From contig CAIUQE010000029.1 of the NCBI GenBank assembly GCA_903901225.1, positions 1 through 35,815 on the forward strand: 35,815 nucleotides of DNA, written 5' to 3'. Shown here in pieces: positions 19,246-27,720 of the stretch (positions are counted from its first letter, which is position 1; every line of letters starts with the position of its first letter). Both the position numbers and the translations under genes were made by a program. Below the pieces are notes generated by a model, which searched no databases, had not been told where the DNA came from, and saw only the letters and a list, made by a program, of their open reading frames with translations. This DNA is from Candidatus Omnitrophota bacterium. Its GTDB lineage: Bacteria; Omnitrophota; Gorgyraeia; Zapsychrales; Fredricksoniimonadaceae.

Positions 19246-19485
19246 TTATTCTTCAAACTTGCCGCGGGGCTTCTCCGGCGGCGGGTTGAGGCGCACGACG
19301 TTCACGGCCTTGGGGCCGCGGGAATCTTCCTGCACTTCAAACTCGACCTCTTCACCGTCAACGAGGTATTTGAACCCGTCGGCCTGAATGCCGCTGTAAT
19401 GAACGTAAACATCCTTACCCTCGGCCGTGGTGATAAAACCATAGCCTTTCTTCCGGTCAAACCACTTCACTTTACCTTTGTTCAT
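19246..19485 (-). CDS. Cold-shock domain protein
   Basis: 79 aa, a single cold-shock domain with RNP1 KGYGFIT and RNP2 VYVHYSGI. It opens with MNKGKVKWFD and has a short Pro/charged tail (LNPPPEKPRGKFEE) beyond the usual about 66-residue fold. The family binds single-stranded nucleic acid and acts as an RNA chaperone. In RNP2, the usual F-V-H-F/Y is Y-V-H-Y, a normal variant. It is probably a monocistronic unit because a terminator follows directly. The 66-nt gap upstream contains a TTCCC-TCGC-GGGAA dyad. Confidence 0.96.
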   Translation of the reverse strand: MNKGKVKWFDRKKGYGFITTAEGKDVYVHYSGIQADGFKYLVDGEEVEFEVQEDSRGPKAVNVVRLNPPPEKPRGKFEE

Positions 19486-19551
19486 GTGAGTCTCTTTCGT
19501 TGTATCTTGTTTCTGATCTTCCCTCGCGGGAACTTACTCTCACAAAAAATT

Positions 19552-20040
19552 TTACTTCTGTTCAGCCGCAGGTGCCGCGGGCGCATCGGCCACGGGAGCC
19601 GCCGCCGCAGGTGCCGCAGGCGCATCAGCCACAGGAGCCGGTGCCGCAACAGCCGGTGTTACCGCGGGCGCATCAGCCGCAGGTGCCGCGCTCACGGCAG
19701 GCGCTGCCGTTTCCGCGCCTTTTTCCTCTTTCACCAGCGTCGTCACGACGCGCTTGCCGTCTTTTTCAACATAATCGATCACGATATCGTCATTGGCCGC
19801 GAGATCCGTCACCGCGTTGACATTCCCAAGCTCCGTCTCGGCCGTGACGTTGTAGACCATCTCAACATCCGCGTCCTTGGCGAAATCGTATTCCTTGACC
19901 GTGACCTGCTGGGCATTCACGCTGACAACCTTGCCGAAGGAGAACTTATCCTCATTATTTTCCTGGGCCGCGACGGAAGAAATCCTGAGGACGCAGGCGC
20001 AACACAGAACGAACAATATACTGACAACTGATTTTTTCAT
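19552..20040 (-). CDS. Exported protein with Ala/Pro-rich tail
   Basis: 162 aa. The signal peptide covers about residues 1-26 (hydrophobic core with two Cys, ending VAAQ). A small globular region follows (about 30-100, KFSFGKVVSVNAQQVTVKEYDF ... NDDIVIDYVEKDGKRVVTTLVKEE), with the look of a beta-barrel fold that I cannot name. The last about 55 residues are low-complexity, built from imperfect ADAPA/APAAPAA repeats encoded by a GC-rich repeated DNA segment (19560-19690). ATG at 20040 is preceded by AAGGAGAGG. Probably periplasmic; function unknown. Confidence 0.75.
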   Translation of the reverse strand: MKKSVVSILFVLCCACVLRISSVAAQENNEDKFSFGKVVSVNAQQVTVKEYDFAKDADVEMVYNVTAETELGNVNAVTDLAANDDIVIDYVEKDGKRVVTTLVKEEKGAETAAPAVSAAPAADAPAVTPAVAAPAPVADAPAAPAAAAPVADAPAAPAAEQK

Positions 20041-20130
20041 GAACCCTCTCCTTGTTGAATTCAATGACCTGCCAGGGTGGAAGATCGATTGCTAGTGTGT
20101 CGTCTATAAATAAAAAATAGTTTACATCCC

Positions 20131-20826
20131 TCAACTTTGACTGTCAACCGATATGTTGGCATCCAGGGCCCTCTGCAACCGGCCCCACTCTTCATCCGAA
20201 AACCCTCCCGGGCCGTCGAGAAGGGAGCGATCGAGGATCTTGTCGCTCACAATGCCGCGCTGGAGCTTGTACTTGCGGACCGGCCCCAGCAAAGCGACGA
20301 TGGCCGCGAGATCCTCCGGGGTCAAAAATCCTTTCAACGCCGTTGTCCTGAAAATATGGTCGATCCCGGAGCGCTTGATCAGGTCGATCGACGCGCGCAC
20401 GTCCTCCAGCACGCCCCGCCCGCCCGTCGCCCTGGCATAACCCGCGGGCGACGCCTTGATGTCCATGGCGATGAGGTCCACCAGATTCTCGTCGAGGATG
20501 CCGCGCAGGACCTGCGGCCGTGAACCGTTGGTATCTAGCTTGACCAGGTAACCCATCGCCTTGACGCGCCGGATGAAGGCCTTCAGGCCCTCATGGAGCG
20601 TTGGCTCCCCGCCGGTGATGACCACGCCCTGGAGCTGGCCGCGGCGTTTTTCAAGGAACCCCAGGACTTCGTCCACGGCCAGAGGTTCCGTGAACAGTTC
20701 GGGCAGGACCAGTTCCGGATTATGGCAAAAGGGGCAGCGGTAGTTGCACCCCTGGGTGAAAACAACCGCCGCCACCTTGCCCGGATAATCGATCAGTGAG
20801 AACTTGAGCAGGCCCCCGATGAGCAT
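20131..20826 (-). CDS. nrdG: Anaerobic ribonucleotide reductase activating enzyme
   Basis: 231 aa radical SAM protein. The [4Fe-4S]/SAM motif is CNYRCPFC (C27, C31, C34), preceded by LIDYPGKVAAVVFTQG and followed by HNPELV, then GGEPTLHEGL. This pattern is that of the NrdG2-type activase family. It generates the glycyl radical on NrdD. The start at 20826 gives the family N-terminus (MLIGGLLKFSLIDYPG) and overlaps the nrdD 3' end by 34 nt in another frame. No separate ribosome-binding site is evident, so translational coupling to nrdD is likely. Last gene of the array. Confidence 0.93.
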   Translation of the reverse strand: MLIGGLLKFSLIDYPGKVAAVVFTQGCNYRCPFCHNPELVLPELFTEPLAVDEVLGFLEKRRGQLQGVVITGGEPTLHEGLKAFIRRVKAMGYLVKLDTNGSRPQVLRGILDENLVDLIAMDIKASPAGYARATGGRGVLEDVRASIDLIKRSGIDHIFRTTALKGFLTPEDLAAIVALLGPVRKYKLQRGIVSDKILDRSLLDGPGGFSDEEWGRLQRALDANISVDSQS

Positions 20827-22922
20827 ACGCCGAAGGTCTTTCTCTGCAGGAACTCGGCTTTTTTGCCCTTGTTCCACTGTTTAACGGGGCGCAAGTACCC
20901 GACGATGCGCGAATACACCTCGCACTCGGCCGCGCATTTCGGGCAATTCTTCTGCTCCCCCACGATGTAACCGCACGCCGGGCACACGCTGAACGTCGGC
21001 GACAGCGTGAAGTACGGCAGGCTGTATTTCTCGCAGACCGTGCGCACGAAATTCTTCACCGACTCCGTGTCCTCGATGCGCTCCCCGACGAACACGTGGA
21101 TGACCGTGCCGCCCGTGTAACGCGTCTGCAGCGAATCCTGGTGGTCGAACACCTGGAAGATGTCATCCGTGTAATGGACCGGAAGGTGCGTCGAGTTCGA
21201 ATAAAAAGGCTCGCCGCCCGCGGCCTCGTGGGAACATTCGCGCTTGAGCTCCGGGTACAGGTCCTTGTCCATCCTGGCCAGGCGGTAGCTGACGCCCTCG
21301 GCCGGCGTGGCTTCAAGGTTATAATTGTTACCCGTTTCCGTCTGGAACTTCACCAGGACCTTGCGCATGAAATCCAGCGTGTCTTCCGCGAACTTCTTGC
21401 CCTTGGGCGTGGCGATGCTTTCGCCCATGAAATTCAGGCAGCACTCGTTCATGCCAACCAGCCCGATGGTCGAGAAATGGTTCTTCCAGTACTTCCCGAA
21501 ACGCTCTTTCATGCTGCGCAGGTAGAACTTCATGTACGGATAAAGGTTGTCATCCGTGAGGACTTCCAGTCCCTTGCGCTTGATCTCGAGGCTTTCCTTC
21601 GACAGGATCATCTGGTGCTCCAGCTCGGCGTAGAACGTCTCCTCGTTCTTGCAGGCATACCCCAGCCGCGGCATATTGACGGTGACCACACCAATGGACC
21701 CGGTCAACGGCGCCGCGCCGAAAAGCCCGCCGCCGCGGGAATTGAGTTCCCGGTTATCGATGCGCAGGCGGCAGCACATGCTGCGGGCATCCTCGGGGCT
21801 CAGCTCGGAATTGATGTAATTGGTGAAATACGGGATGCCGTATTTGCCCGCCATGTCCCACAAGGGCTTGAGCTCGGGATTATCCCAGTCAAAATCCTTG
21901 GTGATGTTGTACGTGGGGATCGGGAACGTGAACACGCGGCCCTTGGCATCGCCCTCGATCATCACCTCGAGGAACGCGCGGTTGAACATGTCCATTTCCT
22001 TCTGGAAATCGCCGTAAACCTCGTCCTGCACCTGCCCGCCGCGTATCACGCCCTTTTCCTTGTAATAGGAAGGGACCCTGACATCGAGCGTCACATTCGT
22101 GAACGGCGTCTGGAACCCGACGCGCGTGGGGACATTGACATTGAACAGGAATTCCTGCAGCGCCTGGCGGACATCCTTGTAGGTCAGCCCGTCGTAGCGG
22201 ATGAAGGGGGCCAGCAGCGTGTCAAAGTTGGAGAACGCCTGCGCGCCCGCGGCCTCGCCCTGCAGCGTGTAAAAAAAGTTCACCACCTGCCCGAGCGCGG
22301 AACGGAAATGCTTGGCCGGCAGCGACTCCGCCTTGCCGGAAGCGCCCTGGAACCCCTGCAGGAGCAGGTCGTAAAGGTCCCACCCGACGCAGTACACGCT
22401 GATGCTGCCCAGGTCATGGATATGCAGGTCGCCATTGGTGTGCGCGTCGCGGACTTCCTGCGGATAGACCTTGTTGAGCCAGTACGCCTGCGAGATCTCC
22501 GAGGAAATGTAATGGTTCAGGCCCTGGAGCGAATACGCCATGTTCGAGTTCTCGTTCACCTTCCAGTCGCGGCGCGAAAGGTATTTCTCGACGATGTCGA
22601 CATTGAACATCGAGGCGATCTCGCGGTTGCGCGAATGCTGGTCGCGGTAGATGATATACGCTTTCGCCGTGCGCCGGTAAGGAGAGGTGATCAGGACCTC
22701 CTCGACGATGTCCTGGATGCCCTCAACCGTGGGCAGGCGTTTCGAATATATTTGCAGCGCGAGGTTCAGGACCCGGATCGTGAGCTTCTGGGCCGCGTCC
22801 TCGTTGAACTCACCCGTGGCCTCGCCGGCTTTCTGCAACGCCTTGGTGATCTTGGCCGGGTCAAAACTCTCCTCCGCTCCGCTGCGCTTGACGATCTTGT
22901 CGAACAGTTCTGTGGTGTACAC
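20793..22922 (-). CDS. nrdD: Anaerobic (class III) ribonucleoside-triphosphate reductase
   Basis: 709 aa glycyl-radical enzyme making deoxynucleotides without oxygen. An ATP-cone at the N-terminus (about 1-90, VKRSGAEESFDPAKI) precedes the catalytic barrel (NTNGDLHIHDLG-type motif as HTNGDLHIHDLG; MNECCLNFMGES). The C-terminal zinc site is CPACGY...CPKC. The radical glycine is probably G675 in RIVGYLRPV. The start is GTG, with GGGAGG 7 nt upstream; the longer ATG reading has no ribosome-binding site. The C-terminus carries an unusual tail after the radical loop (FGVCSSGACSSSH) that encodes the overlap with nrdG. Confidence 0.96.
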   Translation of the reverse strand: MYTTELFDKIVKRSGAEESFDPAKITKALQKAGEATGEFNEDAAQKLTIRVLNLALQIYSKRLPTVEGIQDIVEEVLITSPYRRTAKAYIIYRDQHSRNREIASMFNVDIVEKYLSRRDWKVNENSNMAYSLQGLNHYISSEISQAYWLNKVYPQEVRDAHTNGDLHIHDLGSISVYCVGWDLYDLLLQGFQGASGKAESLPAKHFRSALGQVVNFFYTLQGEAAGAQAFSNFDTLLAPFIRYDGLTYKDVRQALQEFLFNVNVPTRVGFQTPFTNVTLDVRVPSYYKEKGVIRGGQVQDEVYGDFQKEMDMFNRAFLEVMIEGDAKGRVFTFPIPTYNITKDFDWDNPELKPLWDMAGKYGIPYFTNYINSELSPEDARSMCCRLRIDNRELNSRGGGLFGAAPLTGSIGVVTVNMPRLGYACKNEETFYAELEHQMILSKESLEIKRKGLEVLTDDNLYPYMKFYLRSMKERFGKYWKNHFSTIGLVGMNECCLNFMGESIATPKGKKFAEDTLDFMRKVLVKFQTETGNNYNLEATPAEGVSYRLARMDKDLYPELKRECSHEAAGGEPFYSNSTHLPVHYTDDIFQVFDHQDSLQTRYTGGTVIHVFVGERIEDTESVKNFVRTVCEKYSLPYFTLSPTFSVCPACGYIVGEQKNCPKCAAECEVYSRIVGYLRPVKQWNKGKKAEFLQRKTFGVCSSGACSSSH

Positions 22923-22953
22923 GTCAGGTCCTCCCTTTAAATATGGCCAATGA

Positions 22954-23002
22954 CAAAAAAACGAACCTATCTTCACGTCGAGGGCCACCGCGGCCGCCGA
23001 CG
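22954..23002 (-). terminator. Possible weak terminator between radical SAM gene and nrdD
   Basis: A GC-rich dyad with CGTCG/CGACG outer arms (22976-23002) and an inner GGCC/GGCC pairing lies just after the radical SAM stop codon. Seven T follow about 15 nt later on the minus strand. That gap is long for an intrinsic terminator, so partial termination or none is possible. Confidence 0.35.
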
Positions 23003-23009
23003 CGTGAGA

Positions 23010-23801
23010 TCAGCTTTTGAATTGCCCGTGACGACGGGCCGTTGCCTGGTCGTCGAAAGGCAGATAATCCTTCTTTTCCTCTTCGTATACCGAACGGATA
23101 TTTTTCCCGGTGAAGTACTTCTTTAATACCACCATCTGGTGAGGTGTCAACGGTTTTTCCGCGCAAGGCCTCAGCGGGGTGTTCAACTGGACCTCATCCG
23201 CGCCCAGCCCCGCCGCAAGTCGCGCGATAGCCTCGGCCTGGGGCAGGTTCTTTTCGATGAACATGATCTGCAGCGCCAACCGGCCCTTGAAAGTGCCGCG
23301 AAAATCCCTGATCCCCGCCAGGACCCCCGCGAGCGTGATGCCGGCGGCCGGCCGGTTGAGTTGCTGGAACATATTCTCGTCGGCGGCTTCCAGTTTTACC
23401 AGGAGCAGGTCGACCCCGGCAAGGTCCGCCTGGACAGCCTTGTTCCCCAAAAGCGTCCCGTTGGTGATAACGGCGGTCCTGGCCCGCCGCAACCGCGCGG
23501 CCTCACGGACCATCTCCCCGAGATTGGCCGCCAGCGTCGGCTCCCCGTTGCCGGAGAACGTCACATGGTCCACGCGCACATCCGCGTCCAGCGCTTCAAG
23601 TTCTCCGATGATCTCGCGCGTCGGGACATAAACACGCCTCTCCGCGGCCTCAGCCACGATCCCCGCGCAGCCGAGCTGGCAATAGGTGCAGTTGAGGTTG
23701 CATATCTTTGTGACTGTGGAAATGGGGTCAACCCCCAGGGACATCCCCATTCTCCAGGAATGAACAGGGCCGTAAAGATATTTGAACTTTGGCTGGGCCA
23801 T
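23010..23801 (-). CDS. COG0731-type radical SAM protein of unknown function
   Basis: 263 aa. The radical SAM motif is CNLNCTYC, followed by QLGC. The N-terminal hallmark KFKYLYGPVHSWRMGMSLGVDPI marks a group related to COG0731 (TYW1-like fold family), usually annotated only as radical SAM protein. FSGNGEPTLAANLG corresponds to the GGE-type SAM-binding motif. No auxiliary-cluster cysteine motif is obvious in the C-terminal half. The start is uncertain: ATG at 23801 or GTG at 23810, neither with a good ribosome-binding site. It lies between hydE and nrdD with its own promoter, so a link to radical-enzyme maturation is suggestive only. Confidence 0.82.
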   Translation of the reverse strand: MAQPKFKYLYGPVHSWRMGMSLGVDPISTVTKICNLNCTYCQLGCAGIVAEAAERRVYVPTREIIGELEALDADVRVDHVTFSGNGEPTLAANLGEMVREAARLRRARTAVITNGTLLGNKAVQADLAGVDLLLVKLEAADENMFQQLNRPAAGITLAGVLAGIRDFRGTFKGRLALQIMFIEKNLPQAEAIARLAAGLGADEVQLNTPLRPCAEKPLTPHQMVVLKKYFTGKNIRSVYEEEKKDYLPFDDQATARRHGQFKS

Positions 23802-23895
23802 CAGGACCACGTGTCTTCAATGTTAACGGCTGTGAAAGGGCAATAAGACGCTGAAAACCAAGCTATTGTCGCAATCGTGCGCGGCAGACACTACA

Positions 23896-23924
23896 TATAG
23901 TAGATGCGAAAAGGGGCAAGTCAA
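23896..23924 (-). promoter_or_regulatory. Putative promoter downstream of hydE
   Basis: On the minus strand, TTGACT (23919-23924) is followed after 16 nt by TACTAT. A CTAC-TATAT-GTAG dyad (23891-23903) overlaps the -10 region. The segment at 23904-23921 (ACTTGCCCCTTTTCGCAT on the minus strand) recurs, with 2 extra bases, at 34106-34125. Confidence 0.45.
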
Positions 23925-23930
23925 GTTTTT

Positions 23931-24965
23931 TTAAATCTTTTTTTCCCGTCGGGAAGCGGTTTTCGTGTCGGCCGGCACCAGCGCTTTGAGGCTGTGGCCA
24001 GGACCCGTGGCCACGCGGCGGCCCATACGCCCGAACATGCCCGCGACGCACACGGCGCAATCACCGGGCTGGTCCTTGATGCAGATCTTGTTGGGATAAA
24101 GCTGGTAGTGGGCGCGGTATTTGACGGGCGTGACATTGGGCATCAGGACATTGGCGCCGCACTGCAACGCTTTTTCCCTGCCGCCGGGTTCGATCGACCC
24201 CATGGCCGTCGTGGCGGGGATATGGGCGTTGCGCGTGATGATCCGCAAGAGCGCCACGGCCCTCAAGGTAAGGTCCAGCGTCCCGCTCCGCGCCCCACCG
24301 AGGGGCGTTTGCGGATTGGCGATGAAAGGCCCGATCCCGATCATGTCAAGGTCTAGCTCCTTCATCAGGAGGATGTCATCAGCCACCATCGCGTGCGTCT
24401 GACCGGGAAGGCCGACCATGATGCCGGAACCGACCTGAAACCCCGCCTCACGCAACCAGGCCAGGCATTGCATGCGCGCCGCGCGCGAAGAATCCGGCTT
24501 CAGCTCCCGGAACAGCGCCTCGGATGACGTTTCGAAGCGCAGCAGGTACCGATCCGCCCCGGCCTCTTTCAGCGCGGCATATTCGGCGCGCGTCTTCTCG
24601 CCGATGGACAAGGTCACCGCGACGCCCGTCTCCGATTTAATGCGCCGCACGAGCGCGCACATCTCTTCCAGCGAATACCGGGCGCTCTCTCCCGATTGCA
24701 GGACCACGCTCGGATAACCCAGCGCGGCCGCGTCGCGGACCGCCGTGAAAATATCCTCCGTGCCCATCCGGTAGCGCTCCACGGCCCGGTTCGAACGGCG
24801 CAGGCCGCAATACAGGCAATCCCGGTCACAGATATTGGAAAACTCAATGAGGCCGCGCAGGTGGACCTCATCACCGACGACAGAGCGCCGCACGCGGTCG
24901 GCCTCGGCGAACAATTCACGGGGGTCGGGGCTCTCCAGATGCCGGATGATCTCCTCACGGTTCAT
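23931..24965 (-). CDS. hydE: [FeFe]-hydrogenase maturase HydE
   Basis: 344 aa radical SAM enzyme of H-cluster assembly. It acts after HydG on the Fe(CO)2(CN)-cysteine synthon toward the diiron subcluster. The SAM-cluster motif is CDRDCLYC (C46, C50, C53). The optional second-cluster motif C-x7-C-x2-C is intact near the C-terminus (CIKDQPGDCAVC). Conserved VVLQSGESARYS and GSGIMVGLPGQT segments are present. ATG at 24965 overlaps the hydG stop by 4 nt (ATGA); longer in-frame readings run into hydG. Length and motifs are normal for the family. Confidence 0.96.
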   Translation of the reverse strand: MNREEIIRHLESPDPRELFAEADRVRRSVVGDEVHLRGLIEFSNICDRDCLYCGLRRSNRAVERYRMGTEDIFTAVRDAAALGYPSVVLQSGESARYSLEEMCALVRRIKSETGVAVTLSIGEKTRAEYAALKEAGADRYLLRFETSSEALFRELKPDSSRAARMQCLAWLREAGFQVGSGIMVGLPGQTHAMVADDILLMKELDLDMIGIGPFIANPQTPLGGARSGTLDLTLRAVALLRIITRNAHIPATTAMGSIEPGGREKALQCGANVLMPNVTPVKYRAHYQLYPNKICIKDQPGDCAVCVAGMFGRMGRRVATGPGHSLKALVPADTKTASRREKKI

Positions 24966-26458
24966 AAATAAAGGTCCCTCTGGCCATCCTTGATCCTGGC
25001 ATGGTAATCCATGAAAACATCGAACGACTGCGGCTGGCGCGCCTTGATCTCGGCGACCTCGCGGTCGATCAGCGGCTGGGCCAGGCGCCGTGTGTCCTCG
25101 CCCGCGAAATCGTCGATCCACTCCTGGAACGTGAGCACCGCGTTCAGCTTGCAGAATTTTCCCTCCGCCCCGCTCCTGAGAAGGTCCATGATGCAGCGGC
25201 CGGTGCGCCCGCAACGGTAGCCGGCGGTACAAAAGGAGGTAATGTACCCCATCCCGGCCAGGTCGCGGATAAGCTCGTCGAGCGAACGCGTGTCGCCGAG
25301 GATGAACTGCTGCTTGTTCTCTTTCTGCGCCGTCACGGCGTCCGCGTAACCGCCGATGGCGATGCGCGATGAGGCGTCCATCTGCGTCACGCCCATCATC
25401 AAGGCATCGTTGCGGATGGCGGCCTTCTCGCGCGCGGTGATGATCATGCCCGTATACGGCACAGCCAGGCGGATGATCATCATGATCCTGCGGAAATCAT
25501 CGTCCCCGACGAGGTACGGCCAGTCGGCGCCGATGGCGGAATTGAGCGCGGGCACCAGGCGGGGAAAAGAGATCGTGTGCGCGCCGACCCCCATCTTCTT
25601 TTCAAGCGCCTGGGTGTGCGCCACAAGCCCCATGAGCTCGTAACGCCAGTCATAAAGCCCGAAGAGAGCGCCAATGCCCACATCATCGATCCCGGCTTCC
25701 ATGGCGCGATGCATCGCGTACAGGCGCCAGTGATAATTCCCCTTGATGGTATTCGCCGGGTGCATGCGGGCATAGGTTCCCCGGTGGTACGTCTCCTGGA
25801 AGACCTGGTACGTGCCCAGCCCCGCGTCATTGATCTTTTTCAGGTCCTCGACGGAAAAAGGCGGCGCGTTGACATTCACGCGGCGGATCGACGCCGTGCC
25901 CCGGCGCGTCTTGACCTTGACATCGTAAATGGTCTTCATGCTGGCCACGATATAGTCCACATCGTTGCGCGGATGCTCGCCGTAAACAACGATCAGGCGC
26001 TTGTGCCCGATACGGCCGGCAAGGACCTCGACCTCCCGGCGGATCTCCTCTTCATTGAGCACCTTGCGGGCGGCAGAAGTGTTGTCGTCGTTGAACCCGC
26101 AGTAGGAACAACGGTTCACGCAGTAATTGCCGAGATAGAACGGCGCGAAGGTCACGATCCGGTTGTCGTAAACCTTCAGCTTGACCTTGAGCGCCGTGGC
26201 GCGCATTTCCTCGAGCAGCCCCTTGTCGCTGACATTGATGAGCAGCGCGACCTCATCGAGGGTAAGGTCCTGGATGGCCAGGGACTTGGCCAGGATCTCG
26301 CGCACCCGTACAGGGTCCGGATCGGCCGGCGCCGCCTTGAGCCTTGCTTCAAGCCCCGCTTCCTCGATGAAATCGCGGCCGCCATCCATGTAGCGCGTGA
26401 TCTGGTCTTCCCGGATGCGCTGATCGGCCCAGGCCGGGGATAATGTTGTGTGTGTCAT
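24962..26458 (-). CDS. hydG: [FeFe]-hydrogenase maturase HydG, altered auxiliary-cluster motif
   Basis: 498 aa radical SAM tyrosine lyase that makes CO, cyanide and the Fe-cysteine synthon of the H-cluster. The SAM-cluster motif is CVNRCSYC (C113, C117, C120). The C-terminal auxiliary cluster is normally held by C-x2-C-x22-C. Here the first and third cysteines are in register (C410, C436), but the middle one is Gly413 (CTAGYRCGRTGRC), with extra cysteines at 416 and 422. I checked the codons on the minus strand (TGT ACC GCC GGC TAC CGT TGC). The gene overlaps hydF and hydE by 4 nt each. HydG identity is certain; whether the cluster is rewired or lost is open. Confidence 0.95.
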   Translation of the reverse strand: MTHTTLSPAWADQRIREDQITRYMDGGRDFIEEAGLEARLKAAPADPDPVRVREILAKSLAIQDLTLDEVALLINVSDKGLLEEMRATALKVKLKVYDNRIVTFAPFYLGNYCVNRCSYCGFNDDNTSAARKVLNEEEIRREVEVLAGRIGHKRLIVVYGEHPRNDVDYIVASMKTIYDVKVKTRRGTASIRRVNVNAPPFSVEDLKKINDAGLGTYQVFQETYHRGTYARMHPANTIKGNYHWRLYAMHRAMEAGIDDVGIGALFGLYDWRYELMGLVAHTQALEKKMGVGAHTISFPRLVPALNSAIGADWPYLVGDDDFRRIMMIIRLAVPYTGMIITAREKAAIRNDALMMGVTQMDASSRIAIGGYADAVTAQKENKQQFILGDTRSLDELIRDLAGMGYITSFCTAGYRCGRTGRCIMDLLRSGAEGKFCKLNAVLTFQEWIDDFAGEDTRRLAQPLIDREVAEIKARQPQSFDVFMDYHARIKDGQRDLYL

Positions 26459-27720
26459 GATATGCCTTTCCGGGCTGTTTTGCCCGATCCGCTCTCAAAA
26501 GCGTCCAACGCGGCCGGGAACGGCGATAAAACACGCTCCAGGACACCCTGCACGCACGCGATGCTCAAACCGTAATTGGTGATCGCAACGCCTTTTTCCT
26601 TCGCCTGATGGACGCGCCACAGCATTTCACCGCGCGTGAGCATGCAGGAACCGCAATGGATTATTAGTTGGTACCCCCGCAAGTCCGGCGGATAATCACG
26701 CCCCGCGGCATGGTCGATCACCAGGTCTCCCCCGACATACTGCCGCAGCCAGCGCGGTATCTTGACGGTGCCGATATCATCCTCGGCCGCGTGATGGGAA
26801 CAGCTTTCGGCGATAAGCACCCTGTCGCCGGGCTTCAGATCTTTGATACGGGCCGCCCCGGCCGCCAGTTCCCGCAGATCGCCCTTGAACCGGGCGAACA
26901 GGATCGAGAACGTCGTGCATTTCACCCCGGCCGGCGTCTGGGCCACTGTTTTCATCACGACCTGCGAATCACACACCACAAGGTCCGGCGGCTGCCTCAG
27001 GTTACGCAGGGCCGCTTCAAATTCCCGCTCCTTCACGATCACCACGATCGCGTCATTGTCCAGCGCGTCGCGGATCGCCTGCACCTGCGGCAGGATAAGC
27101 CGCCCCCGGGGGGCCTGCAGGTCAATGGGAACAACGAGCACAACCGTCCCACCCGCGGGAACAAGGTCGCCGATCAACAACGGCGGCTTGAGGAAATCCG
27201 CGGGGCAAAGCGCGATCAGGCAGCGCTTCACCTCGTTCAACGCCCCTTCACGCCCGGCGTGCCCGGCGCTCGAACAAAGGACGACCTTGTCCGTGACCCC
27301 GGCGATCCGGCCCAGGAAGTCCTGTCCCGGCGCCGCAAGGTCGACCTTGTTGACGACGACCAAAAATGGCTTTGCCTTCTCCCTGAGGATACCGACAAAA
27401 CTGTCCTCACTCTCACCCCAGACCCCCGGCTCGACCACAAGGACCGCGATGTCCGAACGGTCCAGGGCCCGGCCCGTGCGTTCCAGGCGCTTGCCGCCCA
27501 AAGCCGAGGTGTCATCAAGGCCGGCCGTGTCAAGGAAGGTCACCGGCCCCAGGGGCAACAGCTCCATGGCCTTCTCGACGACATCGGTGGTCGTCCCGGC
27601 CACGGTGGAGGTGATCGCGACGTCCTGGCCCGCGATCATGTTGAGAAAACTGGATTTCCCGACATTAGTGCGGCCGAACAGCCCGATCTGCAGCCTCAAT
27701 GACTTTGGCGTCTTATCCAT
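26455..27720 (-). CDS. hydF: [FeFe]-hydrogenase maturation GTPase HydF
   Basis: 421 aa. The N-terminal GTPase domain has P-loop GRTNVGKS (16-23), the T-rich switch STVAGTTTD, DTAG and NKVD. A dimerisation domain follows, then a C-terminal cluster-binding domain with the C-x-H ... H-C-x2-C ligands (ESCSHH and IHCGSC). It is the scaffold on which the diiron subcluster is completed before transfer to HydA. The start overlaps the aspA stop by 8 nt, and the stop overlaps the hydG start. Confidence 0.96.
   Translation of the reverse strand: MDKTPKSLRLQIGLFGRTNVGKSSFLNMIAGQDVAITSTVAGTTTDVVEKAMELLPLGPVTFLDTAGLDDTSALGGKRLERTGRALDRSDIAVLVVEPGVWGESEDSFVGILREKAKPFLVVVNKVDLAAPGQDFLGRIAGVTDKVVLCSSAGHAGREGALNEVKRCLIALCPADFLKPPLLIGDLVPAGGTVVLVVPIDLQAPRGRLILPQVQAIRDALDNDAIVVIVKEREFEAALRNLRQPPDLVVCDSQVVMKTVAQTPAGVKCTTFSILFARFKGDLRELAAGAARIKDLKPGDRVLIAESCSHHAAEDDIGTVKIPRWLRQYVGGDLVIDHAAGRDYPPDLRGYQLIIHCGSCMLTRGEMLWRVHQAKEKGVAITNYGLSIACVQGVLERVLSPFPAALDAFESGSGKTARKGIS

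Noticed and set aside
21096..22940. Plus-strand open frame of about 614 codons opposite nrdD
   Set aside because: Antisense shadow of a well-conserved enzyme; its composition is the complement of nrdD codons, with no family resemblance.
24966..25232. Longer N-terminal reading of hydE
   Set aside because: It lies entirely inside hydG in another frame; the ATG at 24965 with a 4-nt overlap gives the normal HydE N-terminus.
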